Shown: positions 1-7,683 of the stretch, piece after piece | How positions within the stretch are numbered: the stretch's first letter is position 1 | Layout: each line of letters starts with the position of its first letter | Source of the DNA: an uncultured Oscillospiraceae bacterium | Lineage (GTDB): Bacteria > Bacillota > Clostridia > Oscillospirales > Oscillospiraceae | Direction: 5' to 3' | Length of the DNA: 33,513 bases | NCBI GenBank assembly: GCA_947625965.1 | Contig: CANQQO010000016.1 | Location: 1 to 33,513 of the forward strand | Position numbers and translations under genes: made by a program | Notes under the pieces: model-generated | The model's input: only the letters and a program-made list of their open reading frames with translations | Database searches by the model: none | What the model was told of the DNA's origin: nothing

Positions 1-1091
1 CCGTATCCGCTGTAATAGGCGAACCCGCCGTTTACGAATTGCCCGCCATGCTCCTCGGCAAACTGTTCTCCAAAGGCGGAGAATTCAAAGAAATCTTCCA
101 TGTCCGGGTGCATGCCGTACCCATCCACATTGTCCACGAGATAATGGGCAATGTCTTCCTCATCGGAAACCTTGGGAATAAAAGCGAAGTCCTCCAAGCG
201 TTCCGCAAGGGCAGCGACTTGGGACGCCTTTCGCGCGTCGGCCAGCTCCGCCACAGCGGCGAGCTTTTCCCAATCCATATTCTCAGAGGAAAGTTTTCCC
301 AGCATGGCGTTGACTTCATAGATCCCCTCGCTGTTCAGCAGGGCTTCGATTCTCCCCGCCATGGGTTCTGCCACCAAGGGCGAAACGTCCATGTGAATCG
401 CGCAGGCCTGGATGGAGGACGCGCCCAGTCTTGTAACCGCTTTCCCGATGGCAAGTTCCTCCTCGGGCAGCAGCAGGAGCTCCTGCCTGCCGTTGTACTC
501 CAGCGTTGCCGCGACGACAAAGTCAGAGCGGTCATAGTAAGGGGGAAAGGTATGCCCATCATACACCTCGTTCAGTTCGTCGAAGGGATTGTAGATGAGC
601 AGGCCCTTGGCTGTGATTTGCGCGAGACCGCGGTCAATGAGTTCTTTACCGATGGCGGCATATTTGGGATCGTCCTCATCATTCGTCGGGACAGCCCCTT
701 CCGTATTCATGACGTAGGCTCTGCCGATTTTCCCGTAATTGCTGACGTTCCGCGCCAGGGTGAAATGATCCAGGTTGAACGTCAGGTTGATGAGGTCCTT
801 GGGAGAAGGGTCATCCAGCTTGGAAATTCCAATGAGAAACTGATCCATCTCCAGCGCGTCGAAACTCTCCATACGCTTGGCGAGATAATTCATCTCATCC
901 AGATTGACCTGCCGGCCTTCCAGGACGGAGAATTCCTCCGGCCAGTAGATGCCCTTCACGGTGACCGGGGGCTGTTGGTCCGGGCTGTCAATCGCGAGAA
1001 TTTCAAATAGTCTGTCGTACAGATCGCTTTCGCTGATGGGAAAACGGATATCCGTTTCGTGGCCGGCGTTCCCGACTTTGAGTTTAATCAT
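1..1091 (-). CDS. ArdA-like antirestriction protein, partial (C-terminus beyond window)
   Basis: The frame opens at ATG 1091 and stays open to the window edge (363 codons), so the C-terminus is missing. An AAGGAGGAG ribosome binding site precedes the start. The segments DLINLTFNLD (about residues 105-115) and the acidic pattern near the cut end (DMEDFFEFSAFGEQF, then GGQFVNGGF) resemble the ArdA-like antirestriction proteins of clostridial conjugative elements. ArdA proteins mimic DNA and protect incoming DNA from type I restriction. It lies 4 bp after the stop of the DUF6075-like gene and is probably co-transcribed with it. The assignment rests on remembered family patterns, not a search; another accessory protein of integrative elements is possible. 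It is likely mobile-element cargo, given the tRNA next door. Confidence 0.6.
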   Translation of the reverse strand, partial: MIKLKVGNAGHETDIRFPISESDLYDRLFEILAIDSPDQQPPVTVKGIYWPEEFSVLEGRQVNLDEMNYLAKRMESFDALEMDQFLIGISKLDDPSPKDLINLTFNLDHFTLARNVSNYGKIGRAYVMNTEGAVPTNDEDDPKYAAIGKELIDRGLAQITAKGLLIYNPFDELNEVYDGHTFPPYYDRSDFVVAATLEYNGRQELLLLPEEELAIGKAVTRLGASSIQACAIHMDVSPLVAEPMAGRIEALLNSEGIYEVNAMLGKLSSENMDWEKLAAVAELADARKASQVAALAERLEDFAFIPKVSDEEDIAHYLVDNVDGYGMHPDMEDFFEFSAFGEQFAEEHGGQFVNGGFAYYSGY

Positions 1092-1095
1092 AACT

Positions 1096-1464
1096 TTAAA
1101 TCTCCTCCTTGAAGTGAATGGCGCCGAGGCCAAGCCTCTTAATCGCCATGGCATTGCAGATCAGGGTAAAGGTTTTCGGCGGAATCAACTCGGGATCGGC
1201 AAGGTCGCTGACCGTCAGGCGCTTTGTGCCGAGGTAGAGATCCTTTGCCGCGCAGAGGAGGGTGTAGCCGCTTTCTGTGCTGTCCTTCGGTTTGAAGCCG
1301 TCGAACTGGATCTCATCCCGTTCCACGAACCTTCTGATCCTCGTCCAAAGCTTGTGTTCCGCGGTCAGCAGATACAGCGCCGCCATGAGGGCCTGGTCCT
1401 TTTGGTTCAGGCGCTTGATTGCCTCGGAAAATACGACGCGGTGCTTTTCGTTTCGGTACTCCAT
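1096..1464 (-). CDS. DUF6075-like small protein of mobile elements
   Basis: This 122-aa protein begins MEYRNEKHRVVFSEAI. The start at 1464 is chosen because AGGAAAGG lies 10-17 bases upstream; the frame is open further upstream but only through hairpin DNA without a ribosome binding site. The pattern (H-x-x-V/A-F near the start, ALYLLTA, then FTLICNAMAIKRLG near the end) resembles DUF6075 proteins found in clostridial integrative elements; no biochemical role is known to me. It precedes the ArdA-like gene with a 4-bp gap. An intrinsic-terminator-like hairpin sits directly before its ribosome binding site, leaving no room for a promoter between them, so expression probably depends on read-through. 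Confidence 0.55.
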   Translation of the reverse strand: MEYRNEKHRVVFSEAIKRLNQKDQALMAALYLLTAEHKLWTRIRRFVERDEIQFDGFKPKDSTESGYTLLCAAKDLYLGTKRLTVSDLADPELIPPKTFTLICNAMAIKRLGLGAIHFKEEI

Positions 1465-1486
1465 AAGTGCTACTTCCTTTCCTAGA

Positions 1487-1528
1487 AAATAAAAAAAGAG
1501 CCGACCGTTTGAAAAAACGATTGGCTCT
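1487..1528 (-). terminator. Intrinsic terminator or attenuator in front of the DUF6075-like gene
   Basis: Arms 1497-1510 and 1515-1528 form a 14-position stem with one mismatch and a GAAA loop. On the minus strand the stem is followed by TTTTTTTATTTT, the textbook intrinsic terminator layout. The next gene's ribosome binding site starts within about 10 bases of the T-run. It may end transcripts coming from the tRNA side, or act as an attenuator of the accessory genes. Confidence 0.75.
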
Positions 1529-1541
1529 GAAAAAACGAAAT

Positions 1542-1565
1542 GCAGGCGGGATTTTTCCTGCCTGC
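1542..1565. repeat. Perfect 10-bp stem hairpin between tRNA and accessory genes
   Basis: Arms 1542-1551 and 1556-1565 pair over 10 positions (one G-T) around a TTTT loop. On the minus strand it is followed by ATTTCGTTTTTT, so it could be a second, weaker terminator in tandem with the one at 1487-1528. Confidence 0.55.
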
Positions 1566-1677
1566 TGATCTTAACTTTTGCGATATTCGGCTTCCACGAG
1601 GGTTCAAGTCTATAAAAAGCGGAAAAACGCATTTTATATCTACAGTTTTGAATGCCGAAATTTCGCCCCTTAAAACG

Positions 1678-1730
1678 CCGAAAAGCCTTGCGGCGCAAGG
1701 CTTTTCGGGGACAATATCTTTTTTATTGTC
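1678..1730 (-). terminator. tRNA-Leu transcript terminator (double hairpin)
   Basis: A perfect 14-bp inverted repeat (1678-1691 / 1695-1708, loop GGC) contains AAAAGCCTTGC/GCAAGGCTTTT and so carries a T-run on both strands. A smaller hairpin, GACAATA/TATTGTC (1710-1716 / 1724-1730), lies between it and the tRNA 3' end. Position just downstream of the tRNA on the minus strand suggests it ends the tRNA transcript. Confidence 0.7.
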
Positions 1731-1736
1731 TCTAGA

Positions 1737-1820
1737 TGGTGCGAGAGATGGGACTCGAACCCACACGGCGGTTGCCACACGCACCTCAAACGTGCTTGTC
1801 TACCATTCCAACACTCTCGC
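1737..1820 (-). tRNA. tRNA-Leu (anticodon GAG)
   Basis: Read on the minus strand, the acceptor arms GCGAGAG and CTCTCGC pair fully. The D-loop has GGAATGGTAGAC, the anticodon stem is CACGT/GCGTG around the loop TTGAGGT (anticodon GAG, reading CUC/CUU), the long variable arm pairs GGC/GCC as expected for class II tRNAs, and the T-arm has TTCGAGT. The 3' ACCA is genome-encoded (1737-1740). The element-like genes lie on its 3' side, the usual side for tRNA-targeting integrases. Confidence 0.97.
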
Positions 1821-1830
1821 AGGCCAAGTT

Positions 1831-1859
1831 ATTATAACCCCAAGGGCTGTTTTTGTCAA
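1831..1859 (-). promoter_or_regulatory. Sigma-A promoter of tRNA-Leu
   Basis: On the minus strand TTGACA (1854-1859) and TATAAT (1831-1836) are both perfect consensus with a 17-bp spacer, 10 bases before the tRNA 5' end. Confidence 0.93.
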
Positions 1860-1964
1860 CTGTTTTTAAAAAGTTCCCAAAGATTTCTTTTTTCTGATGC
1901 AGTCGTGATGCACCTTTCCGGTAATCTTGCATTTAGAAAATCTAAAGCATTTTCAACCGCAATT

Positions 1965-2009
1965 CTTAAGGAAGTCTTAAAGACTTCTTAAACCTTCCGA
2001 TGGTAAAAT
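1965..2009 (+). promoter_or_regulatory. Three 11-bp-spaced CTTAA repeats before the first C39 gene
   Basis: CTTAAG (1965), CTTAAA (1976) and CTTAAA (1987) recur at exactly 11-bp steps, the geometry of tandem OmpR/PhoB-family binding; streptococcal CiaR uses a similar NTTAAG-N5-WTTAAG pattern. The same bases form the palindrome GAAGTCTT-A-AAGACTTC (1971-1987). A TAAAAT -10 with an extended TGG lies at 2001-2009 and no good -35 exists at 17 bp, which fits activator-dependent transcription. Which regulator binds is unknown. Confidence 0.55.
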
Positions 2010-2041
2010 ATTGGCAGATCTCAAAAAGGAGGAATTTTTAT

Positions 2042-2815
2042 ATGCGCCGCAATACTATTACGATCGCCGCTCTGGCGCTGGTCCTCTGTCTCGTCACCGG
2101 GCACCTGGTCTTCCGGGACGCGAGGCAGGTCTGCGCCCTCAAAAATCCGTCTCCGGCAGAGCAGACGGTGATGGCCTTTGCCGAAAGCCGGAACCTTTCC
2201 ATCTCGGACTACCCAGCGTCCCTGATCCAGCTTCTGGAACGGAATCCGGAGACGGAACGCTTTGTCCTGGACTATCCCCTGGAGCACGACAAGGAGCATA
2301 CCGTGGACCTTTCCGATGTAGACCTATCCCAGGGCGTCCCTCTGTTTTTACAGTGGGACGAGCGGTGGGGGTATCTGCGATATGGGTCTGACGTGGCCGG
2401 TCTCACGGCCTGCGGGCCGGTGTGCCTGGCCATGGCGGGGTACTATGTCACCGGCGATCCCGCCTTCTCGCCGGAGAAAATGATCGCCTACTCCCTGGAG
2501 AACGGCTACTATAGCTGGGGCAACGGCACCGAATGGGCCCTGATCAGTCAGGGCGGCGTGGACCTGGGCCTGGACGTGACAGAGATCCCCCTGGATAAGG
2601 ACCGGATCCTCGCCAATCTGGAAGTGGGAAACCCCATCATCTGCGTGGTGGGACCCGGAGATTTTACCACGGACGGGCACTTCATCGTCCTGTCCGGCTG
2701 TTCCGGCGAGCTGATCCAGGTCAACGACCCCAACAGCGTGGAGAACTCCCGGCGGCTCTGGTCCTACGAGGAGATCTGCGGGCAGATCCTGAATCTATGG
2801 GTCATCCGGGCCTAA
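2042..2815 (+). CDS. C39-like (papain-fold) secreted peptidase, copy 1
   Basis: This 257-aa protein starts at ATG 2042, after AAAGGAGG; an in-frame ATG at 2000 lacks a ribosome binding site. An N-terminal hydrophobic stretch (about residues 5-22) acts as signal peptide or membrane anchor, without an obvious lipobox. A conserved NPETE...YPLE pro-region comes next, then a C39_2-type domain with the catalytic set visible: Cys in TACGPVCLAMAGYY, His in DGHFIVLSG and Asp in VNDPNS. Such proteins are predicted extracellular cysteine peptidases or bacteriocin-leader-type proteases, but the substrate is unknown. The neighbour at 2895 is a close paralog. Expression may depend on the CTTAA repeats upstream. 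Confidence 0.85.
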   Translation: MRRNTITIAALALVLCLVTGHLVFRDARQVCALKNPSPAEQTVMAFAESRNLSISDYPASLIQLLERNPETERFVLDYPLEHDKEHTVDLSDVDLSQGVPLFLQWDERWGYLRYGSDVAGLTACGPVCLAMAGYYVTGDPAFSPEKMIAYSLENGYYSWGNGTEWALISQGGVDLGLDVTEIPLDKDRILANLEVGNPIICVVGPGDFTTDGHFIVLSGCSGELIQVNDPNSVENSRRLWSYEEICGQILNLWVIRA

Positions 2816-2857
2816 AAAAGTAACAATTTCTTTACATTTGTTTTTGGAAAAATGCGC

Positions 2858-2863
2858 TATAAT
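2858..2863 (+). promoter_or_regulatory. -10 box for the second C39 gene
   Basis: A perfect TATAAT lies 31 bases before the start codon in the 79-bp gap between the two C39 genes. The -35 match is poor at 17 bp (TTTACA occurs at 21 bp). The gap suggests the second copy has its own promoter. Confidence 0.55.
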
Positions 2864-2894
2864 GGAGAACAGAAAATTCTGAGGGGGGACGAGC

Positions 2895-3785
2895 ATGGAC
2901 ACAGCAGGCCGCCGGGCGGCAAAGGCCATTGGGATGGTCGCGGTGATCCTGGCCCTTGGCATCGGCGCCATGTGTCTGACGATGGCGCCCCAGTCTCCCC
3001 CTTCTCCCTCCTCTCCTCAGACCTCCCCCTCGCCGACCGCCAGCGCGGCTCCATCGGCCACCAGCGGCAGCACCCAGCCTCCCTCCCCCACCCGGTCCCA
3101 GGCGGAGCTCACCATCGAGGCCTTCGCCGGGGAGCATGGTCTGACCATGGGAGACTATCCCACCTCCCTCATCAATCTGCTCATCCGCAATCCGGAAACT
3201 GAGGATTTTGTCCTGCAATATCCCCTGGAATATGGCAAGGAGCATGAGGTGGACCTGTCGGAATACCGGGGAAGCGGCGATCAGGACGGTCTGGCGGAAA
3301 TGCCCCTGTTTTTACAGTGGGACAAGCGGTGGGGCTACCTGCAATACGGGGCGGACGTGGTCGGTCTGACGGGCTGCGGTCCGGTGAGTCTGGCCATGGT
3401 GGGCTTCTACCTGACGGGAGACGACAAGTTTTCCCCGGACAAAATGGTGGCCTACGCCCTGGAAAACGACTACTGCGTCAAGGGCAACGGCTCTGCCTGG
3501 ACGCTCATCAGCCAGGGAGCGGTGGATCTGGGGCTGGACGTGACGGAGATCCCCCTGAACCGGGAGCGGATCCTGGCGAATCTGGAGGCGGGAAATCCCA
3601 TCATCTGCGTGGTGGGGCCCGGGGATTTCACGCTGGGCGGCCATTTCATGGTCCTCTCCGGCTGCGAGGACGGCAGGATCAAGATCCACGACCCCAACAG
3701 CCGGATCAACTCCGCCAAGCTCTGGGACTACGACCGTCTGGCCTCTCAGATCGAGGCCCTTTGGGTAGTTCGATACGATGGATAG
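2895..3785 (+). CDS. C39-like secreted peptidase, copy 2 (paralog)
   Basis: This 296-aa protein starts at ATG 2895 after GAGGGGGG. It has a membrane anchor or signal (about residues 10-30), then a low-complexity Ser/Pro/Thr linker (about 31-68) absent from copy 1, then the same NPETE...YPLE pro-region and C39_2 domain. Catalytic candidates are Cys in LTGCGPVSLAM, His in GGHFMVLSG and Asp in IHDPNS. The catalytic domains of the two copies match over most positions (for example GNPIICVVGPGDFT in both), so this is a tandem duplication that has since diverged in the stalk. The Ser/Pro stalk may hold the domain away from the membrane or across the wall. The substrate is unknown. Confidence 0.85.
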   Translation: MDTAGRRAAKAIGMVAVILALGIGAMCLTMAPQSPPSPSSPQTSPSPTASAAPSATSGSTQPPSPTRSQAELTIEAFAGEHGLTMGDYPTSLINLLIRNPETEDFVLQYPLEYGKEHEVDLSEYRGSGDQDGLAEMPLFLQWDKRWGYLQYGADVVGLTGCGPVSLAMVGFYLTGDDKFSPDKMVAYALENDYCVKGNGSAWTLISQGAVDLGLDVTEIPLNRERILANLEAGNPIICVVGPGDFTLGGHFMVLSGCEDGRIKIHDPNSRINSAKLWDYDRLASQIEALWVVRYDG

Positions 3786-3789
3786 ATCC

Positions 3790-4077
3790 GCGCCCCTCCC
3801 GGAATGGGAGGGGCGGCTGAGGCTGTCAAAAACCTTCGTTTTTGACAGCCTCCCAAATGGGACCCGCTTCGCTGGGCTCCCATTTGGAGGGGATCGCAGG
3901 CTGACCCGCGCACTCGCCGGTCTTTCGCCCGGCTCGCACACTCTCAGCCTGAGAGGTATTTTTTGCCAGGTACACGCCCTGGCAAAAAATGATTGAAATG
4001 GGTTTGCCGTCTGCGGACGGCAAACTCGGAAAGGCTTTTTTGATAAGCTGGCGCCCCTCCCGGAATGGGAGGGGCGG
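3790..4077. repeat. Palindrome-rich non-coding block between identical 27-bp repeats
   Basis: Bases 3790-3816 and 4051-4077 are the same 27-bp sequence, itself a hairpin (GCCCCTCCC / GGGAGGGGC). Between them lie at least four more inverted repeats: GGCTGTCAAAAAC/GTTTTTGACAGCC (about 3821-3850), CCAAATGGGA/TCCCATTTGG (about 3852-3887), ATTTTTTGCCAGG/CCTGGCAAAAAAT (about 3958-3990) and GTTTGCCGTC/GACGGCAAAC (about 4003-4026). Short open frames here are by-products of the palindromes. It may be a mobile repeat unit (MITE or REP-like) inserted in or duplicating a terminator. Confidence 0.7.
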
Positions 4078-4082
4078 TTTTT
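4051..4082 (+). terminator. Terminator at the right edge of the palindromic block
   Basis: The 9-bp GC stem of the 27-bp repeat is followed on the plus strand by GGTTTTTATT, giving a good intrinsic terminator for the plus-strand C39 genes. The left copy (3790-3816) has no T-run. The T-run reaches the stop codon of the convergent MATE gene. Confidence 0.65.
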
Positions 4083-5442
4083 ATTGGGCTTTTTCCAGCT
4101 TTCTCAACATTCTCAGCAGCACCGCCACGGCGACGAAGGACAAAATCACTTCCGCGCTGGTCTGGGCGTAGGCAAGGCCATAGAGGGGGAAAAGGGCGTT
4201 CAAGAGGAACAATGCCGGGATCTCCAGGGCGATCTTCCGCAGGATCGCGAAGATCAGGGACAGCAGGCCTTTTCCGCTGGCCTGGAAAGCGCCCACGCAG
4301 AGGAAATCCAGGCACAAAAACGGCGTTCCCAGGCACATTCCCCGCAGAAAGCGGGTCCCGTAGTCCACAATCTCCTGATTCTTCATGAACAGGCGGATCA
4401 GATCCCCAGCGAAGACGTAGTACACCGCCGACATGGCCGCAAGGAAGGTCAGGGACAGCTTGGCCGCGAAGGAAAGGGTCCCCCGGACGCGGGAGATGTT
4501 CCGGCTGCCGAAATTGTAGCTCATCAGGGGCATGATGCCCTGGGACAGGCCCATGGCGATATACATGGGGATCATGTTCAGCTTGTAGGAGATGCCCATG
4601 GCCGTGACGGCGTTGGTGCCGAAATCGGAGGTAAAGTTGTTCAGCACCGTCATGCCCGTGACGTTCAGAAGATTCTGGACCGAGGCGGGGATCCCCACCG
4701 CCAGAACGCCCCGGAGAACGGGGCCGCTGGGGACCGCCAGCTTGGGAGATATGCAGACGTAGGTGGTCCGGCGGCGGACAAAGAGCAGAACGAAAAAATA
4801 GGCGCAGGCCACGCAGTTGGACAGGAAGGTGGCCAGGCCCGCCCCCGCGGCGCCCATGTTCAGGCCCCAGGGAAGGATAAAAATGGGGTCCAGTACGATG
4901 TTCAGCAGGCAGCCGCTCATGGTGCCGACGCTGGCGTGGAGGGCGGCGCCCTCGGTGCGGACCAGGTAGGCCAGGACCACGTTGAGAATGGAGGGCATGG
5001 CGCCGAACATGGCCGTCCAGAGGAGGTAGCCTTCCGTGGCGGGCCGGTTCTCCGGCTTGGCGCCTAGGAGGGTCAGCAGAGGCTCCCGGAAAGCCGACAC
5101 CGCCAGGGAAAAGGCAAGGCCGCTGAGGACCGCCGCCCAGAAGCCAAAGGCGGAGGTCCGGCGGACGGTGTCATAGTCCTTCCGGCCCAGGGCCCGGCCC
5201 ATCATGCTGGAGCTGCCCACGCCGAAGAGATTGTTCACGGCGTTGAAGGCCAGCAGCACCGGAGCCGCCAGCGTCACGGCGGCGCTCTGGATGGGGTCCT
5301 GGAGCATACTGACGAACCAGGTGTCCGCCAGGTTGTACAGGACCATCACCAGAGAGCTCAGGATCGTGGGCACGGACAGCCGGGCCACGGCGACGGGGAT
5401 CGGAGTGCGTTCAAAAAGGGCTTCCTTTTTGGGGTCTTCCAT
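4081..5442 (-). CDS. MATE family efflux transporter
   Basis: The 453-aa protein has about 12 hydrophobic segments in the two-lobe MATE arrangement. Family signatures include PTILSSLVMVLYNLADTWFV near the start, GVGSSSMMGRALGRKD after TM2, and the second-lobe counterpart GLSQGIMPLMSYNFGSRN. MATE proteins export cationic drugs or metabolites using Na+ or H+ gradients; this one looks MepA/NorM-like, with substrate unknown. The start at 5442 lies 3 bp after the purC stop, so translation is probably coupled to purC. The placement as last gene of a purine operon is unusual and could hint at export of a purine-related compound, though it may only be chance adjacency. It converges with the palindromic block. 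Confidence 0.93.
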   Translation of the reverse strand: MEDPKKEALFERTPIPVAVARLSVPTILSSLVMVLYNLADTWFVSMLQDPIQSAAVTLAAPVLLAFNAVNNLFGVGSSSMMGRALGRKDYDTVRRTSAFGFWAAVLSGLAFSLAVSAFREPLLTLLGAKPENRPATEGYLLWTAMFGAMPSILNVVLAYLVRTEGAALHASVGTMSGCLLNIVLDPIFILPWGLNMGAAGAGLATFLSNCVACAYFFVLLFVRRRTTYVCISPKLAVPSGPVLRGVLAVGIPASVQNLLNVTGMTVLNNFTSDFGTNAVTAMGISYKLNMIPMYIAMGLSQGIMPLMSYNFGSRNISRVRGTLSFAAKLSLTFLAAMSAVYYVFAGDLIRLFMKNQEIVDYGTRFLRGMCLGTPFLCLDFLCVGAFQASGKGLLSLIFAILRKIALEIPALFLLNALFPLYGLAYAQTSAEVILSFVAVAVLLRMLRKLEKAQ

Positions 5443-5445
5443 AGC

Positions 5446-6153
5446 TCAGCCCAGGACCCGGCGCATCATTTCCTGGTAGGCGTCCTCCACGCCCCCCATG
5501 TCCCGGCGGAAGCGGTCCTTGTCCAGTTTTTCATTGGTCTTGGCGTCCCAGAAGCGGCAGGTGTCCGGGGATATCTCGTCGGCCAGGACCAGAGAGCCGT
5601 CGCTCAGGCGGCCAAATTCCAGCTTGAAGTCCACCAGCTTCACGCCGATGGAGGCAAAGTAGGCTTTCAGAGTCTCATTGACCTTCAGAGCCATGGACTT
5701 GATCTGGGCGATCTCCTCCTTGGTGGCGAGCCCCAAGGCCAGGGCATGGCTGTCGTTGAGGAGGGGGTCGTGGAGGTCGTCGTTCTTATAGGAGAACTCC
5801 ACAGTGGGCTCGGCAAAGACGATGCCCTCCTTCACACCGTAGCGTTTGGCGAAGGAGCCGGCGGAAATATTGCGGACAATGACCTCCAGCGGCACGATGG
5901 AGACCTTCTTCACCACGGTCTCCCGGTCGTTCAGCTCCTGGACATAGTGGGTGGGGATCCCCTGCTTTTCCAGCAGCCCCATTAGGAAATTGGACATCCG
6001 GTTGTTGATGGCGCCCTTGCCGGTGATGGTGCCCTTTTTCAGACCGTCCAGGGCGGTGGCGTCGTCCTTGTAGGAGACAATGACATAATTGGGGTCGGCG
6101 GTGGCAAAGACCTTTTTGGCCTTGCCTTCGTAGAGCTGTGCTGCTTTTTCCAT
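5446..6153 (-). CDS. purC: Phosphoribosylaminoimidazole-succinocarboxamide synthase (SAICAR synthetase)
   Basis: The 235-aa protein has the usual length for bacterial PurC. It ligates CAIR and aspartate using ATP in de novo purine synthesis. Family motifs are in order: [10 protein letters not shown] with the ATP-binding start, [47 protein letters not shown]-type [10 protein letters not shown], and [14 protein letters not shown], which contains the catalytic and substrate-binding residues. It sits 16 bp after purF, with the upstream sequence TTGGAGGATC providing a ribosome binding site, and is followed after 3 bp by the MATE gene. The three genes form one operon driven from the purF promoter. 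No defect is visible. Confidence 0.97.
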   Translation of the reverse strand: MEKAAQLYEGKAKKVFATADPNYVIVSYKDDATALDGLKKGTITGKGAINNRMSNFLMGLLEKQGIPTHYVQELNDRETVVKKVSIVPLEVIVRNISAGSFAKRYGVKEGIVFAEPTVEFSYKNDDLHDPLLNDSHALALGLATKEEIAQIKSMALKVNETLKAYFASIGVKLVDFKLEFGRLSDGSLVLADEISPDTCRFWDAKTNEKLDKDRFRRDMGGVEDAYQEMMRRVLG

Positions 6154-6169
6154 GATGATCCTCCAATTT

Positions 6170-7606
6170 TTATTCTATATTTTTGGGAGGCCGCTGGGAC
6201 AGCGGGGCCTCAAACCGGTCTTTTCGGGTGTCCTCCGGCACGGGGGTGGGATATTTGCCGTCGAAGCAGGCGGCGCAGCAGCTTCCGCAGCCGCACATCT
6301 CCCCCAGGGCCTCCAGCGGAAGGTAGCCCAAGGTGTCCACGCCGATCATCTCCGCGATTTCCTCCACTGTGTGGCGGCAAGCGATGAGATGGTCCTGGGA
6401 GTCCACGTCGGTGCCGTAGTAGCAGGGGTAGCGAAAGGGCGGCGCGGAGACCCGCATATGGACCTCCCTGGCCCCCGCCTCCCGCAGGAGGCTGACGGTC
6501 CGGGCGCTGGTGTTGCCCCGGACGATGGAGTCGTCGATGAGGACCACCCGCCTGCCCTCCACCGTGTGGCGGATGGGACTGAGCTTGATGCGGACCTGAT
6601 TGACCCGCAGGGCCTGGCCCGGGGAGATGAAGGTCCGGCCGATGTACTTATTCTTCAAAAATCCAAGGCCGTAGGGGATCCCCGAGGCCCGGGAGTAGCC
6701 CAGCGCCGCGTCCAGACCCGAGTCCGGCACGCCCACCACCACGTCCGCCTCCACGGGATAGGTCCGGGCCAGGATCTCCCCCGCGCGCATCCGGGCCGCC
6801 TGGACGCTGACCCCGTCGATCACCGAGTCGGAACGGGCGAAGTAGATATGCTCAAAGACGCAGGGGGTGGGGACCGCCGTGCGACAGTGTTCCCGGTGGG
6901 AGACAAGGCCCTTGTCGCTGAACACCAGGATCTCCCCCGGCTCGATGTCCCGCTCCATCACCGCGCCCACGGACTGAAGGGCGCAGCTCTCGGAAGCCAC
7001 CACGTAGGTGCCGTCCTCCATTTTGCCGTAGCACAGCGGCCGGAAGCCGTGGGGGTCCCGGGCGGCGATGAGCTTGGTGGAGGACATGAGGACGATGGAA
7101 TACGCGCCCTCCAACGTGTCCATGGCCCGGCTGACGGCGGCCTCGATGGACGGGGCCGTGAGGCGTTCCCGGGTGACGATGTAGGCGATGGTCTCGGTGT
7201 CGCTGGTGGTGTGGAAAATGGCGCCGTTGCGCTCCAGCTCCAGGCGGAGCTGGAAGGCGTTGCTCAAATTGCCGTTGTGGGCCAGGGCCATCTTGCCCTT
7301 GTGGTGGTTGACCTGGATGGGCTGGCAGTTGGCCCGGCTGCTGCCGCCGGTGGTGCCGTAGCGCACATGGCCCAGGGCCAGGCGGCCCGGAGGCAGACGG
7401 TCCAAAGCGTCGGGGCTGAAAACCTCGCTGACCAGACCCAGATCCCTCCGGGAGTAGAAGACGCCGTCGTCGTTGACCACGACGCCGCAGCTCTCCTGCC
7501 CGCGGTGCTGCAATGCGTAGAGGCCGTAGTAGGCAAGGCGGCCCACCTCCTGGCGCTGCCGGCTGAAAACGCCGAACACGCCGCATTCCTCATGTAAACT
7601 GCTCAA
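6170..7606 (-). CDS. purF: Amidophosphoribosyltransferase
   Basis: The 478-aa enzyme makes phosphoribosylamine from PRPP and glutamine, the first committed purine step. The N-terminal glutaminase nucleophile is Cys8 in HEECGVFG, after a 7-residue leader that is probably removed, as in the Bacillus-type enzyme. The PRPP loop is [14 protein letters not shown]. Cysteines in [22 protein letters not shown] and the [11 protein letters not shown] cluster near the C-terminus fit the Fe-S ligands of Gram-positive PurF. The start is TTG at 7606, chosen because GGAGG lies 7 bases upstream and no ATG or GTG fits before Cys8. It heads the purF-purC-MATE operon, under a near-consensus promoter overlapped by a 19-bp palindrome. 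Confidence 0.97.
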   Translation of the reverse strand: MSSLHEECGVFGVFSRQRQEVGRLAYYGLYALQHRGQESCGVVVNDDGVFYSRRDLGLVSEVFSPDALDRLPPGRLALGHVRYGTTGGSSRANCQPIQVNHHKGKMALAHNGNLSNAFQLRLELERNGAIFHTTSDTETIAYIVTRERLTAPSIEAAVSRAMDTLEGAYSIVLMSSTKLIAARDPHGFRPLCYGKMEDGTYVVASESCALQSVGAVMERDIEPGEILVFSDKGLVSHREHCRTAVPTPCVFEHIYFARSDSVIDGVSVQAARMRAGEILARTYPVEADVVVGVPDSGLDAALGYSRASGIPYGLGFLKNKYIGRTFISPGQALRVNQVRIKLSPIRHTVEGRRVVLIDDSIVRGNTSARTVSLLREAGAREVHMRVSAPPFRYPCYYGTDVDSQDHLIACRHTVEEIAEMIGVDTLGYLPLEALGEMCGCGSCCAACFDGKYPTPVPEDTRKDRFEAPLSQRPPKNIE

Positions 7607-7683
7607 ACCCTATCCTCCCGCGAATGGCGACGACAAGACGTGACCCGCGCTTCGCTGCCGAAGCGCTCTGAGATTCCGAAGAT

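Noticed and set aside
39-1010. 323-codon plus-strand frame at the left edge
   Set aside because: Antisense of the ArdA-like gene, which has a ribosome binding site, acidic protein-like composition and a partner gene 4 bp upstream.
1482-1784. 100-aa minus-strand frame over the tRNA and hairpins
   Set aside because: It would be translated through a tRNA gene and terminators; no ribosome binding site.
3778-4023. Short open frames (65-72 aa) in the palindromic block
   Set aside because: They read through inverted repeats on both strands, with no ribosome binding site and low-complexity products.
7607-7683. Purine riboswitch in the purF leader
   Set aside because: The leader is only about 70 bases after the promoter and lacks the conserved three-way junction pattern; no terminator follows.
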